From Maea johnstoni (Eukaryota > Annelida > Polychaeta > Spionida > Magelonidae), in the NCBI GenBank assembly GCA_963942565.1, contig OZ012687.1, positions 12,087,079 to 12,151,078 on the forward strand: a DNA stretch of 64,000 nt. The letters run 5' to 3'. The notes below the pieces were generated by a model. It ran no database searches, was not told the DNA's origin, and saw nothing but the letters and a program-made list of their open reading frames with translations. The translations under genes were made by a program, and so were the position numbers. This document shows, piece by piece, positions 47,275 through 58,270 of this stretch. Each line of letters opens with the position of its first letter. Positions within the stretch are counted from its first letter, which is position 1.

Positions 47275-50200
47275 TAAGTCAGACATCCGAGTCACGTGCT
47301 GGAATGCCCGCGGCTATCTTTCGTCGATCCCCTATATGAGACAGTTACTCACCGAGTGTGAGATCCTCGCCATTAGTGAACACTGGGTTTTCGAGAATAG
47401 ACTCGGATGTCTGACTGAGATATCCACCTCACATTCATGCTTTGCTCGCTCTAGTAGGTTCTCTACAGCAGAGGACTTTGGTAATGGCAGGGGTCAAGGA
47501 GGCATTGCCATCTTTTGGGACAATAGTCTTAAAGGTGTCTCTGTGGTCTCTGACGTTGTACTTGATAGAGCCTGCGCTATCCGGCTCCAACTGGATAATG
47601 GAGGCACTATCTATTTTATATCTGTTTACTTACCTGCGATGGGATCCACAGAATCGCTCGATGCTTGTCTTGATGATATTACAGAAATTATCGAATCCAG
47701 GGAAACTGGGGCCCAGATAGTTATCCTTGGGGATTTTAATGGAGATGTGGGGTATGATGGAGGCCCGAGGGGTACCTATAAAGCCACTCACAGAGGAGAG
47801 AAAGTTGTTCAGTTCTTTAAACGGCATGGCCTTTTACCGCTTAATATGACAGAGGGCGCCACCGGTCCTGTTAATACCTATATGGGACAAATAAACGGCT
47901 CGACCCTTGATTACATCGCCGTATCTCCTATCCTCGCCAACTTCGCAAGTGGATGTATTGTACATGAGTGGGATGGGTTAAACACATCGGACCATTTACC
48001 AGTTAGCGCATCAATTTCTATTAGTGGTATCGGTACGAGGGTAAATGCAGGGCAATCAAAAGGACATATCAAGTGGAACAAACTGACATGTCAGGATAAA
48101 TTTGATAAATACCAGTGTATCTTAGAACCCATTGTTACGCGCATCGCCTCTGACTTTAATAACCATATAGATGGTGAAGCGATCGATGATGCCTTCTCTA
48201 AACTCACCACAGCAACCCAACAAGTCTCAGACACTCTCCCGCACTCTCAGTACAAAAAGAACCTGAGACCATTTTGGAATAAGGACCTTGGCCATCTTAA
48301 GTACAGGAAGGTCATGTCCTACCGTAATTGGGTTGCAGGGGGTAGACCCAGGACTCCCACTAATCCGCTTTATATGCTCTATAAGTCAGACAAAAAGGCC
48401 TTCCATACTGCAATTAAGAGAATCTCAAAAGAGTATGAGGACAAGGAGGTCCTGGATGCAGTAAAGTACGCGGAGTTTAACCGTAATTCGTTCTGGAAGC
48501 TTGTTAAGACTGCACGGAAAAGCCATATTGAAAGTACAAATGCCATCAAAAGGGATGATAAAGTGGTCGTCCATGAAATAAACGAGGTGCTACAAGTATG
48601 GGTAACACATTTTACGAGCATTGGTACGCCAAAAAAGGCGGATAATTATGATGAGGCACACTATGAGTCGGTCACTGCGGCAGTAGCTGAGTACAATAGG
48701 CTTAGTGATGGCGATATGTTCTTAGACACACCTTTCACACATATTGAAGTCACTAAGGCAATTAAAACCCTACATACTGGCAAAGCCCCCGGTTTTGACG
48801 GTATCATGTCAGAACACATTCAGAACGCAGGACCGTTAGTCTCTAACTTTCTTTGTACACTTTTCAATGCTATAAGGGATACTGAATATATCCCTATATG
48901 TTTTAAACGCGGCGTACAAGTCCCTCTTTACAAGGGAAAAGATACTTGTATTCTGGACCCTAATAACTATCGTGGTATTACGTTGCTTCCTACGTTTAAT
49001 AAACTCTTCGAAATTCTTTTATGGCAAAGGTTAAAACCTTGGTGGTACGAATCTAGAATAATCTCTGAACTACAAGGTGCATGCAGAGAGGGATCCTCCT
49101 GTGTCCACACAGCGTTCAACTTACGTGAGACTTTGGCCACGTCATTGGAGTCTACTGATCATTGTTTTGTGGCTTTCTATGACGTGGCCAAAGCATTTGA
49201 TACTGTGTGGATTGACGGGCTCTTTATGCAATTGTATGATTTGGGTATACGTGGTAAAATATGGCGTCTTCTTTACAGATGTTATATCAATTTTAAAAGC
49301 TGTGTTAAACTTCAAGGAATATTCTCGTCATGGTATGAACCGTTATGCGGAATTCATCAAGGTGGCTTTATGTCATTGATGAAGTATACTGTTTTTATTA
49401 ATTCCCTGTTGACTACGTTAAAAAACTCTGACATATGTGCTAGGATATACCGTACGCCAAGCACACCCCTGGGGTATGCTGATGACGTAGCCACATGTTG
49501 TCTTAGCAAACCAAAACTGGATAAGGCTATGGATATCGTATACCGGCACGGGTGTATTTGGCGATATGAGTTAAACGCAAAGAAAAGCGGTGTCCTAGTA
49601 TATGGTGAAAGTCCTAAAGAACATGATCTTAACTCTCTGAATAGGTTATTTAAACTAGGCCCAAATAAGGTCAAGGAACGCCAAAATTATGACCACGTGG
49701 GCATTAGAAACTCCATTTTTTCTGATGACAATTCTGGTATTGAAGAACGTATTGTGAAAGGCAGACGTGCCTTCAATGCTGTATCTGGTATTGGGATCCG
49801 CAAGGGGGGTATCACTATGGCCACATGTAGTGTAATTTTTTGGTCGGTAGTGGTACCCACAACACTATATGGATGTGAGCTTTGGATAATGAACGATGCT
49901 TCTTTAAACCTAATAGAGGACTTTCAGAATTTTATTGGGAAGAGGACGCAACGTTTTCACCCAAAGATCCCAAATATATGTAGCTTTTACGGTCTAGGCT
50001 GGATGAGACTGGAGCGTATCATCCAGATAAAGAAAATCATGTTTATTCGTACTATTATGGTAATGAATGATGATGAACTACCAAAGATAATTTTTTGTGA
50101 GCGTGCAAAGGTTTATTTCCTAAACCCTCTGTTTGGAAGTGAAAATAGATGTCACAGCAATGTATTTGATCTCCTTAATGTATGTTTGCTTTTTGGGATG

Positions 50201-50794
50201 CTCAAAAACGTGAAGAATATGGTTGAAAGACAGTATTTCTATCCAAAAAATCTGTGGAGAGAAATGGTCTGGCGTAAGGGGTGGCAATTAGAGGATCTAT
50301 ACTGGAAAATTGAGGAACAAATGCACAGAAGTTTGGCCCTTCTTAAAGGTGTAAATCCAGTGAGTAGATACCTTGCCTGGTGGATGATATCGGATAAATA
50401 TCCTAAACTTACGAAGAGTTGTGAAATTTTGGCTAAAATTATCAGTCACGCAAGTCTCCTCAAAGCAGATGATTTTAAATACAAAAACCTTGCTGGTACC
50501 GCTCGTATGTGTGATCTTTGTAATGACTTTGAGATAGAGAATGCTAGGCATTTTATCCTAAAATGTCCTTACTTTGCTTGTGAGAGAAACACTATGCTGA
50601 GGGAAATTGACCAAATTGAAGATGGATCTGGCACTGTATTGTTTGATAACAATGTAGATATGCTCTACACAATACTGGGCAGACCGAACGAGCGACTCAA
50701 CGGAGTACAGATGGAGAAAATTTGGTTAATTATCCTCAAGTATGTGCCTGCTATGTATAGAACAAATTTAAGATCGAAGAGGGGCATTGGCTAA
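47264..50794 (+). CDS. LINE ORF2: AP endonuclease + reverse transcriptase, uninterrupted
   Basis: The product would nick target DNA and reverse-transcribe element RNA there (target-primed reverse transcription). I prefer the ATG at 47264 (MPGSKSDIRVTCWNARG) because the endonuclease fold starts at once and the upstream frame stops within it; the frame is open from 47198. Endonuclease motifs are WNARG (about residue 13), SEHW, GDFNGD (155), STLDYI and SDHLPV (241). The reverse transcriptase runs from about residue 500 (GKAPGFDG) through NNYRGITLL, FYDVAKAFDTVW and IHQGG, with the catalytic YADD at about 737. A CX2C ... H ... C knuckle sits near 1082-1101 (CDLC, ARHFILKC). There are no stops or frame changes in about 1,176 codons, a usual length for such proteins. 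The domain order fits APE-type LINEs of the broad Jockey/CR1 assemblage; the exact clade is unresolved. Confidence 0.93.
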   Translation: MPGSKSDIRVTCWNARGYLSSIPYMRQLLTECEILAISEHWVFENRLGCLTEISTSHSCFARSSRFSTAEDFGNGRGQGGIAIFWDNSLKGVSVVSDVVLDRACAIRLQLDNGGTIYFISVYLPAMGSTESLDACLDDITEIIESRETGAQIVILGDFNGDVGYDGGPRGTYKATHRGEKVVQFFKRHGLLPLNMTEGATGPVNTYMGQINGSTLDYIAVSPILANFASGCIVHEWDGLNTSDHLPVSASISISGIGTRVNAGQSKGHIKWNKLTCQDKFDKYQCILEPIVTRIASDFNNHIDGEAIDDAFSKLTTATQQVSDTLPHSQYKKNLRPFWNKDLGHLKYRKVMSYRNWVAGGRPRTPTNPLYMLYKSDKKAFHTAIKRISKEYEDKEVLDAVKYAEFNRNSFWKLVKTARKSHIESTNAIKRDDKVVVHEINEVLQVWVTHFTSIGTPKKADNYDEAHYESVTAAVAEYNRLSDGDMFLDTPFTHIEVTKAIKTLHTGKAPGFDGIMSEHIQNAGPLVSNFLCTLFNAIRDTEYIPICFKRGVQVPLYKGKDTCILDPNNYRGITLLPTFNKLFEILLWQRLKPWWYESRIISELQGACREGSSCVHTAFNLRETLATSLESTDHCFVAFYDVAKAFDTVWIDGLFMQLYDLGIRGKIWRLLYRCYINFKSCVKLQGIFSSWYEPLCGIHQGGFMSLMKYTVFINSLLTTLKNSDICARIYRTPSTPLGYADDVATCCLSKPKLDKAMDIVYRHGCIWRYELNAKKSGVLVYGESPKEHDLNSLNRLFKLGPNKVKERQNYDHVGIRNSIFSDDNSGIEERIVKGRRAFNAVSGIGIRKGGITMATCSVIFWSVVVPTTLYGCELWIMNDASLNLIEDFQNFIGKRTQRFHPKIPNICSFYGLGWMRLERIIQIKKIMFIRTIMVMNDDELPKIIFCERAKVYFLNPLFGSENRCHSNVFDLLNVCLLFGMLKNVKNMVERQYFYPKNLWREMVWRKGWQLEDLYWKIEEQMHRSLALLKGVNPVSRYLAWWMISDKYPKLTKSCEILAKIISHASLLKADDFKYKNLAGTARMCDLCNDFEIENARHFILKCPYFACERNTMLREIDQIEDGSGTVLFDNNVDMLYTILGRPNERLNGVQMEKIWLIILKYVPAMYRTNLRSKRGIG

Positions 50795-50985
50795 TCTGGC
50801 GCCACCTTAATAACAGTTTTGTAGCCCCTTAAGGTGGACCGACAGCTCTGTATACAATGGACTAGACATAGATTAATAACATGTTTATGACGCACCTGGA
50901 TATCTTGTATATAAGTTATTTGTTACAACACGTATATTGTTTTTGTATCCTGCATACAGTCAATAAAAGATATATATATATATAC
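50795..50985 (+). other. LINE 3' UTR with polyadenylation-like signal and (TA)n tail
   Basis: After the stop, CCCCTTAAGGTGGACC and an AATAAA at 50962 precede about 15 bases of TA. Microsatellite-like 3' tails instead of poly(A) are known in several LINE clades. Confidence 0.65.
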
Positions 50986-50986
50986 T

Positions 50987-51540
50987 CAATTTTCTGCTGC
51001 AAGTGGAAATCTGTATGGCTGTCACATCTAGCGTCAACACTCCATCCTACACTGCTACTCGCTGGCTGCATTTGACCCATATAGATAAGGACCAGCACGC
51101 CAGTGCCGGCCAGGTGGGTAGCGTTCTCTAGGGAGTGCGGATGACAGGAAGCATTGCTGTATCACAGTGTGGCCACACCCCCAACCGTCCGGGCCACCAC
51201 GGTACCGTGGTGGCCAGGACGGTTGGTACTGTGGCCATATCCTGTAAGTCTGCCATGGTCACCATGATGGTGCCAATATGCTGCTCGTCGTGCGTAGTGG
51301 CGCCAAGGCTACGCTGTCGCCGTCTTTTGTCGCCTCAAATCCCGGCATCCGTCCTAACGCAACAGGACCGACGCCTTTGTTCTAACCTGATGCATTGTCT
51401 GAAAATCTCTGGATATTATTCTAGAGAGCCTGCAAATGGTGTATGCATATATGTCGCTGATATGTATACAGTTCGCTCTGGCTTGGATTGTAGACTTCAT
51501 TATAAACCGAAAGTGCTGTAACTTGCGAACATATTCCAGC
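50987..51540 (+). repeat. LINE 5' module, copy Y, directly after the LINE tail
   Basis: Bases 50987-51247 match module X at 45417, with one 21-base extra segment (GTATCACAGTGTGGCCACAC plus one base) that keeps the MRMTGSIA frame open. The 46-nt palindrome is at 51181-51226. After CCTGTAA the sequence differs completely from X. The 128-codon frame (51135-51521) shares its first ~40 residues with X apart from a 7-residue insertion. Possibly the 5' end of a second, 3'-deleted LINE copy. Confidence 0.65.
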
Positions 51541-51597
51541 ATGCGTCAAGCTAACATTCTCAATAGCTGTGATTTCTTTTTATTATCCGAAATTCAT

Positions 51598-51795
51598 TTA
51601 CCAATATCCGAAATTCAGCTGAATTTCTGATATCCGAGAATCATTTACGGATAACCGGAAATCGTATACGGATATCTGAAATTGATTTAAGGATATCCCA
51701 AATTCATTTTGGGATATCCGAAATTCATTTTCAGATATAGGAAAATCATTTACGGATATCTGAATATCAGCTGAATTTCCGATATATGAAAATCA
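51598..51795. repeat. 21-bp minisatellite array 1
   Basis: Units of the type CATTTACGGATATCCGAAATT, about nine copies, imperfect and partly self-complementary (GATATC). The same unit forms the array at 55445-55825. Confidence 0.85.
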
Positions 51796-51858
51796 TTGTA
51801 ACATTGCATCAGCTCCACCTTTTGAGAGAATTCCATTTTCAAAGTATCAAAACGCCAC

Positions 51859-51859
<1 letters not shown>

Positions 51860-51947
<88 letters not shown>
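51860..51947. repeat. (TA)n microsatellite
   Basis: About 88 bases of pure TA. Confidence 0.97.
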
Positions 51948-51949
<2 letters not shown>

Positions 51950-52375
51950 CAAGGTGTTAAGTCATCTATTTATAACTATTTTGACATAGCATTCAATTAC
52001 TTTCCGCCTAAATAGACAGCGTTAGTGTTAAGATAAGGTTAAGGTCGAACCCTATCCGATACACGGGTCATTTTTAAAATTTGAATATCTGAAAACCGAG
52101 TTTATTTAAGACAACGGCACTTATGCTATTGTAAAGGTTACATCTCATAGTTGCGGAATAATGGTGAACTTATCAGTAAGTGGCAATTTTGAGGTAATGT
52201 GGCACCTTTAAAGAACATATCTTTTTTTTATTTTTTGTACATTTTTATTTTCCTGCGTGCCGGGCAATCACGGCTATGCCATAACATCCTAAAATGTGAC
52301 AGTGATAACAGTGAATAATGGGAGCATGTGAATACCATTTAGGTGGTATGACTGTAACATGTTTTGTTATACTTG
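51948..52375. other. No gene recognised
   Basis: The T-rich run near 52211-52250 could be part of the LINE 3' region that follows. Otherwise nothing. Confidence 0.4.
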
Positions 52376-54365
52376 TAAAAAATAAAAAATAAAAGATAAG
52401 AAACATATATCATTGTTTTACCAGTGTTGTTACTCTTCATAATGCTCCATCAGGATACCCCATCTCTGTTCAAGTTTGTCTTCTCTTTCTATCAAGATGT
52501 ATTTGTATCTCCCATGAATATAAAGGTCTTTCACCTGTGATTTGATACTTTCGAAATTTGGAATTGTTTCATTAATTCTTGCATTAAAAATAGTTTTTTG
52601 TTATTAGGATTATTGCATTTATCCAGAAAGATTTTTGTAATTCTCCTAATATGATGATACTTTTTGTAATTGAGTATTCAATTACACCTATGTTTGAAAT
52701 CCAGTCTTCAACTTGACTCCACAGAGTTTGGATTTTGGCACAGTCAATTAACATATGTTCATTTGAATCATCATTTTCCAAACAAAACTTGCATAATGGA
52801 GAGTCTTTGATTCTCATTTTATATAGAATGTTGTCTGTAAAAAAGAGTCTGTTTAAAGTTCTGAATTGAATGTATCTTAAATATATATCTTCAAAAGTAC
52901 TAATTTTTAAGAATGATTTCTTGAAATCAAAGATTGATGTGTAATCCCCAATCTTGTCATTCCAATTTTTACATGCTATCTCAATTATTGAGTAATTTTT
53001 GCTCAACAGCATACCATATATGGACGATACACCTTTTGTATCTTTCCTGAGAATGACATTCAACATACAATCAGTAGGATTCTCGATACTATAGAGAGGC
53101 CTCTCTCTAAGTTCAAGAAATTTGTTTATTTTTAAACAAACCACTCCATATTCCAGAAAATTGCTTATTACACCATACTTTCTTTCAAAGCATTCAAGAG
53201 TAAGTAGACTGCCATTTTCATCCAATAATTCATTTATTGTGTAAATAGCTTTGAGAGTCCATTCTCTTTTAACTTGTAACCTGAGTTTGTCGTTATACCA
53301 TAAAGAAGTCAGCAAAATGTTATCTGGAATGATGATCTTTTCATCAATCCATAATGTTTTGAGACTTTTCAAGACATCGTGCCAAAATGAATTAAATGTC
53401 ATTTCTAAGAGTCTCTCAATGTAATCTATTCCAAACTTAAACAACCCATCAAACTCGGGGTGGTAGTCCACTTAGAATTAGATGTGATGTATCTTTTTAG
53501 CCAGCCTATCTTCAAAGCTGCATCAAATTTCTTTAGGTTATGGAGTTTTAAGCCCCCCTCTATGGTATTTGCCTCTACAATCTCCCTTCTGAATTTGGGA
53601 GGTTTGTTTCCCCACATAAATGTGAAAAACAATTGATCCAATTGTGCAAAGGTGGTATCTGATGGGGTGGGAAGGGACAGGAGTATATGTGTTATTTTGG
53701 ACATCAGTAGTGACCTTATTATAACTACCTTTCCATATGGAGTCAGAGATCTAGTATTCCATATAGATATTAACTTTTTGATATCTGATAGTTTTAACAA
53801 GATATTGCCATCAGTTATTGTTTCCATATTATCTACATCGTACTTGACACCAAGTACTTCAAAGACTGTTTTAACCCATATTTACCTTCCCATGATATAC
53901 TCCTGCCCCTTAAAGCCCCAAGTTTTATAACACTGGTCTTATCTCTGTTAATGGCAAGACCAGATACCTTTCTAAACCACTCCAGTACACGCATGACACC
54001 ACATAGACTTTCTCTGTCACCTCTCAAGTAAATACTGGTGTCATCTGCATACTGTGATAGCTTGACCTCCTTGTCATAAACTATTATACCCTTAATATCT
54101 CTCTTCTCCCTTATTACATGAGATAATATCTCGGCACAAAGCACCAAGACATAAGGGGATATAGGGTGCCCTTGCCGACAACCCCTAGATAGTTCTATGT
54201 TATCTGAGAAGAAACCATTTTGCTCAATCTTGGATTTTGAGAAAAATCTCAGAAGTTTAATCCAATTTGAAAAGTGTGGACCAAATCCAAATATTTTAAA
54301 TACTTCATCTATGAATTTCCATTCTATAGTGTCAAACGATGTGTTTTGTTTTTTGGCAAAATGTC
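52376..54365 (-). mobile_element. 5'-truncated L1/Tx1-type LINE (RT to C-terminus)
   Basis: Minus-strand coding runs from the middle of the reverse transcriptase to the ORF2 stop at about 52430. In order: TSFDTIEWKFIDEVF, RGCRQGHPISPYV, the catalytic SQYADDTSIYL (54147-53833 frame), the thumb region LTPYGKVVIIRSLL (53827-53426), the long C-terminal frame 53471-52584 with FRTLNRLFF and the knuckle CKFCLENDDSNEHMLIDC, and a last segment YKYILIEREDKLEQRWGIL. Frame changes near 53840, 53460 and 52600 make it defective. An AT-rich AAAATAAAAAATAAAAG tail follows the stop on the minus strand. The sharp loss of homology near 54365 is typical 5' truncation. It is less decayed than the copy at 59160. 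Confidence 0.9.
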
Positions 54366-55444
54366 AAGAATCACCCTTTACTTGAAAATGAGAGTCTACC
54401 ATATGATCATTCACGTCTTTGGTGAGGTGCAAGGTCCTACCTCAACAGGGGATCTGCACAATGAGTATCTTAAAAACATTTTTGAATGTTCCCATAAGCC
54501 TCAAAATTACTAACAGCACGTGGTTTACATATTAAGTGCTGATTTTCAGGTCCTGTCAGAATTCAAGGTACCTGTGACATGACCTTGCACCTAGAGGGGG
54601 TTCATATCTGTCATATTCTAAAATACTGGCTTCAGAGACTATCTTTATCAACTTTGAGCCAAAAAATGAGTTGAAAACTTTGGTCAAAATGGTCTAGCTC
54701 GAAGGAATCTGCATGGTTAAACCAGACAGCCATGTCGTTCGGGAGCAATGTAACAAGGAAACCCCCAAAGGGCCCTCAGTGTTTTGTGCTCTTGAGGTTA
54801 GCACAATAGAGTGTTGCCAGCTCGAGATTTGTGGCGAGTGAACTCTGCTCATGTGTCATCTTTTGTTTTGATATCCATATTTAGGGGCCAGCCAAGAACA
54901 CCACCTAGTGGTGAAAATCTTGGTGTACTAGACTATCACCTTAATACACTTTTAAACACAAATTGACTAGATACAACGTTTTATTATTGTTGAAAACAGG
55001 TGGTTTAGAATGCAGACCTAACTTTCTCCCACGCGTGATGTAGGATTAGAAGTAGTTCCACATAACAGACTGAATAATCATGGAGACATTTACTTTAAAG
55101 AAAGTTGAGCTGGCCAGAATTAATTAATCTCTTTTGACAATAAATGAAAATATAAACTTGTTTTTGATACTATTTTGTTTTATGTAAGCAATGTTTCTAT
55201 TGTCTTGAAAATGGGTATGATATCATTATTCTAAAATTCGCAGCTGCACCTCCTCTAAAGCACCATTGGTGCTCATCAACCGATGTATTTCATTAAAGAG
55301 CTCAGACAGTCTTCCCACATTATCATTCATGCTGAAATAATTAGGAAAAACAAAGTTGACTTGCTTGAAAACTTCCATTCATCTTAAGATTATATCGTCA
55401 CAGGAAGTGGGAATACTTTTTATAGAACTCCCAAGTGAATGAAA
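54366..55444. other. No gene recognised
   Basis: Unassigned sequence; only a 79-codon frame (54274-54513) that overlaps the LINE edge. Confidence 0.4.
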
Positions 55445-55825
55445 GCAGGAAGCGATTTTCAGATATACAAAATTCAGCTTATTCTCGGATATCGGAAAAT
55501 GAATTTCGAATACCAGAAATTTATTTTCGGATATCAAAAATTCATTTTCAGATATCAGAAATTCATTTACAGATATCAGAAAATAAGCAGAACTTCCGAT
55601 ATCCACGATTCATTTTCGGATATCCGAAATTCATTTTTGGATATTGGAGATTCATTTTCGGATATCCCATATTCATTTATGGATATCAGAAATTCATCTG
55701 ATTTTCGGATATTGGAAATTGAATTTCCTATATCGGAAATTATTTACGGATATCTGAAAATGAATTTCTGATATCCGTAAATGAATTTCCGATATCCGTA
55801 AATGAATTTCCGATATCGGAAAATT
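55445..55825. repeat. 21-bp minisatellite array 2
   Basis: About 18 imperfect units of the same type as at 51598, e.g. TTCATTTTCGGATATCCGAAA. The period of seven codons gives heptapeptide frames on both strands (SFSDIRN, NEFLISE), which are artefacts. Confidence 0.9.
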
Positions 55826-56599
55826 ATGATTATTTGCATGGAATGCTTGCCAAAGTGGCAACGCCTTAGACTGAGCAGATTATAGAGAATGCTGGAAAGA
55901 GTTATGCTACCACTGAAAAGCAATGATGCTGTGTTACTTTGCAATTGTGTCACTATGTGTTAAGATTGAAATAATGATGTTGGTTCAGTCTCATCGAGAA
56001 TATTTGGCTGTCTGCTATTTTTTCACATTGGACAATGGACGCCACACACTACGTCCTGTTTACTCAAAAACAACAAAGCATCAGAAAGACTTGACCTACA
56101 TATCAGCTTTAAGCTGTGACCTTGTTTACATCCGTGAATTGATACGTATGGTTTACTGCAATGGGTAACGCATGCATGTTTACAATCTTCAGCCTTTAAG
56201 TTACCATGCATGTGAGAGCTGCGTATACATATTCACACTGGTTACTATACCTTAAGCTCTAACATGTGTGTGTAAATACCCTAGGGTGGTTAGACAATAA
56301 CCAAAACATTGGAGACCTGGCTACTGAAGTTAATAAGATTCTATAGAAGAAACAGGAACAATAGATACATCGCAAAAGAGTTATTCTAACTGGCATCCCA
56401 AAAGGAAATATTTTAGTGGACTTTGAAAAAGACTGATAGTTTATCTTGAGAATTTATTTCAAAAGAATGGCAGAAGCTGCATATTTTAGCACAGAAAGGA
56501 TAAGTGTAATGCATGAATTTATTCAACAATTCTAGGAGACAGGGTTTACTTAAATCTAAACTAAACACAAAACATGTGTGCTATGTCTACAAAATATTT
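55826..56599. other. No gene recognised
   Basis: Frames of 62-81 codons without domains. Confidence 0.4.
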
Positions 56600-57010
56600 T
56601 ACACAATATCTGTGAAATGTTACTGAAAATGTTTATTAATATCAAAACGTTGGCCTGAAAATTATTACCATGAGATTTTTTATAATATGTATTACTATTT
56701 TTTAAAAACATTTTGAGATACATCAACACAATATTGCAAAGATTATTCAAATGTTTCTGAAAAATATTTATTAATATTAAAACCTTTGTCCTGAACATTA
56801 TTACCAAAACATTTCTTAAAACATTTAAATAATTATTTTTACAATAATTTAAATATATATTCATACAATGTTGCTTTAATTATTAGTTATTTCTAAGAAA
56901 CATTTTGACATTGTTGTTAAAGATATTTATCCACATTGATATTATTGTGCTGGGAAATATTATGCGAACATTTTTTGTAACATTTTACTTAATAACATTT
57001 CAATGTTTTG
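56600..57010. repeat. Degenerate AT-rich tandem array, ~135-bp period
   Basis: TTTATTAATATCAAAACGTT / TTTATTAATATTAAAACCTT and GGCCTGAAAATTATTACC / GTCCTGAACATTATTACC recur about 135 bases apart, with a weaker third unit near 56910. Very rich in AACATTT phrases. Confidence 0.65.
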
Positions 57011-57599
57011 GATATATTTATCTTTTCCAGATAGTTGCGTTTTAAATTTTTTAGAGAATAAAAATGTACTTTACCAATCTCCCATAACAAATGCACTTTT
57101 GAAATCCCCATTTTAGGGATTTCTTGGTCTTACTTTGAAAAGTATACTGTACAAATCATGATTTCAAGTTGGAAGAGAAGGCTACTTATATTCTTTGGTC
57201 AGCCCTAATCAATGCCTTTCTGAATGACACATACTGGTATTTCATGCTTTTTCAAGAAACCTATAATTCAAAATCAATGCCAGTAATGATATATCAGTTT
57301 GGAAACTACTTTTTCCTAAATTTTCAAGTCAATATTTCATGTTTATCAATTATATTTATCTAATTTTAGCATGAAATGTTGTTTTTTCAAAGAAGTTGTT
57401 AATAATTGTAAAATAACATTATTCAATATTAGGAAAACAATGATGAATTGTCGCTGTTGTTTTTACATTTTTATATCATTATGTAGCATTATCATAGGGC
57501 ATTCTTCAATAATAATATCATTGAAATAGGTTTTTGCGTTGTAATTGGAATTTTTTATTATTTTTTCGAATTATCAAAGGACTGTTTTATAGTGGTGTT
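57011..57599. other. AT-rich stretch, no gene recognised
   Basis: A 64-codon plus frame (57169-57363) has no domain. Confidence 0.4.
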
Positions 57600-58270
57600 G
57601 AACAAACAATTCGGCAATACCTTTCAAAACATTTATTCAACATTTTGTTATGTCATATTTAACATTTCATCAGATCTTTGTTCAGATATTTCACAAATAT
57701 TTCACAGGATGTGTTCCTGATATCAAATTGATGTCTAAAAAAAACATTTGTAATAAGCAGATGTATAACATTTACTTTAAATGTTAATACAAGGTTGTAT
57801 AATGTTATCAAACATTATCGCAGAAAATCATTGGTTATTGTTTTATCAATATATATTAAGATATTTAATTTCAACTTTGTTCAGACTTTTTAGAAATATT
57901 TGAAACTTTGTAAATACAATATTTAATAAATATTTAAAGAAACATTTGTAATATGTAGATCTAAAACATTTATTTTAAATGTTAAACAATTATGGTTGAA
58001 TGTCATCAAACATATTGTGGAAAAAAAATTGTTTAACATTTCATTAATGTATATATTGATACTCTATTTATACTTTTTCAGAAGTTTTAGAAACATTTTA
58101 AAGTATGTCAATAAAATATTCAATTAATGTTAAAAACAACATTTGTAATACGCAGATGTAAAACATAAACTATAAATGTTGATAAAAGTACATTTAATAT
58201 TATCAAATATTATTATGAAAAAATATTGGTTAATATTTTGAGAAAATATTCCTTTATTCTCGTTTTTGTT
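57600..58270. repeat. Degenerate AT-rich tandem array, ~197-bp period
   Basis: AACATTTGTAATAAGCAGAT and variants occur at about 57743, 57941 and 58138. Each is followed by a TTTAAATGTTAA-like phrase and, later, by TTAATATTTTG/TTTAACATTTC phrases. Confidence 0.7.

Larger units (their letters stand above)
46044..50985 (+). mobile_element. APE-type non-LTR retrotransposon (LINE), coding region apparently whole
   Basis: The element comprises two ORF1-like frames, ORF2, a 190-bp 3' UTR, an AATAAA at 50962-50967 and a terminal (TA)n tail instead of poly(A). The 5' limit is uncertain: it may start here, just after the duplicated A'-B' segment, or at 45417 with the palindrome module. The tail is followed directly by a second copy of that module (50987), as in a head-to-tail tandem. 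It is the only uninterrupted transposon protein in the window and may be young. Confidence 0.8.

Noticed and set aside
45417-51247. Modules X and Y as long terminal repeats of an LTR element
   Set aside because: The proteins between them are AP endonuclease plus RT of the non-LTR type. There is no integrase or RNase H order, and similarity stops abruptly without LTR-like ends.
51598-55825. CRISPR-like array in the 21-bp repeats
   Set aside because: Direct tandem repeats without unique spacers, in a eukaryotic transposon-rich context.
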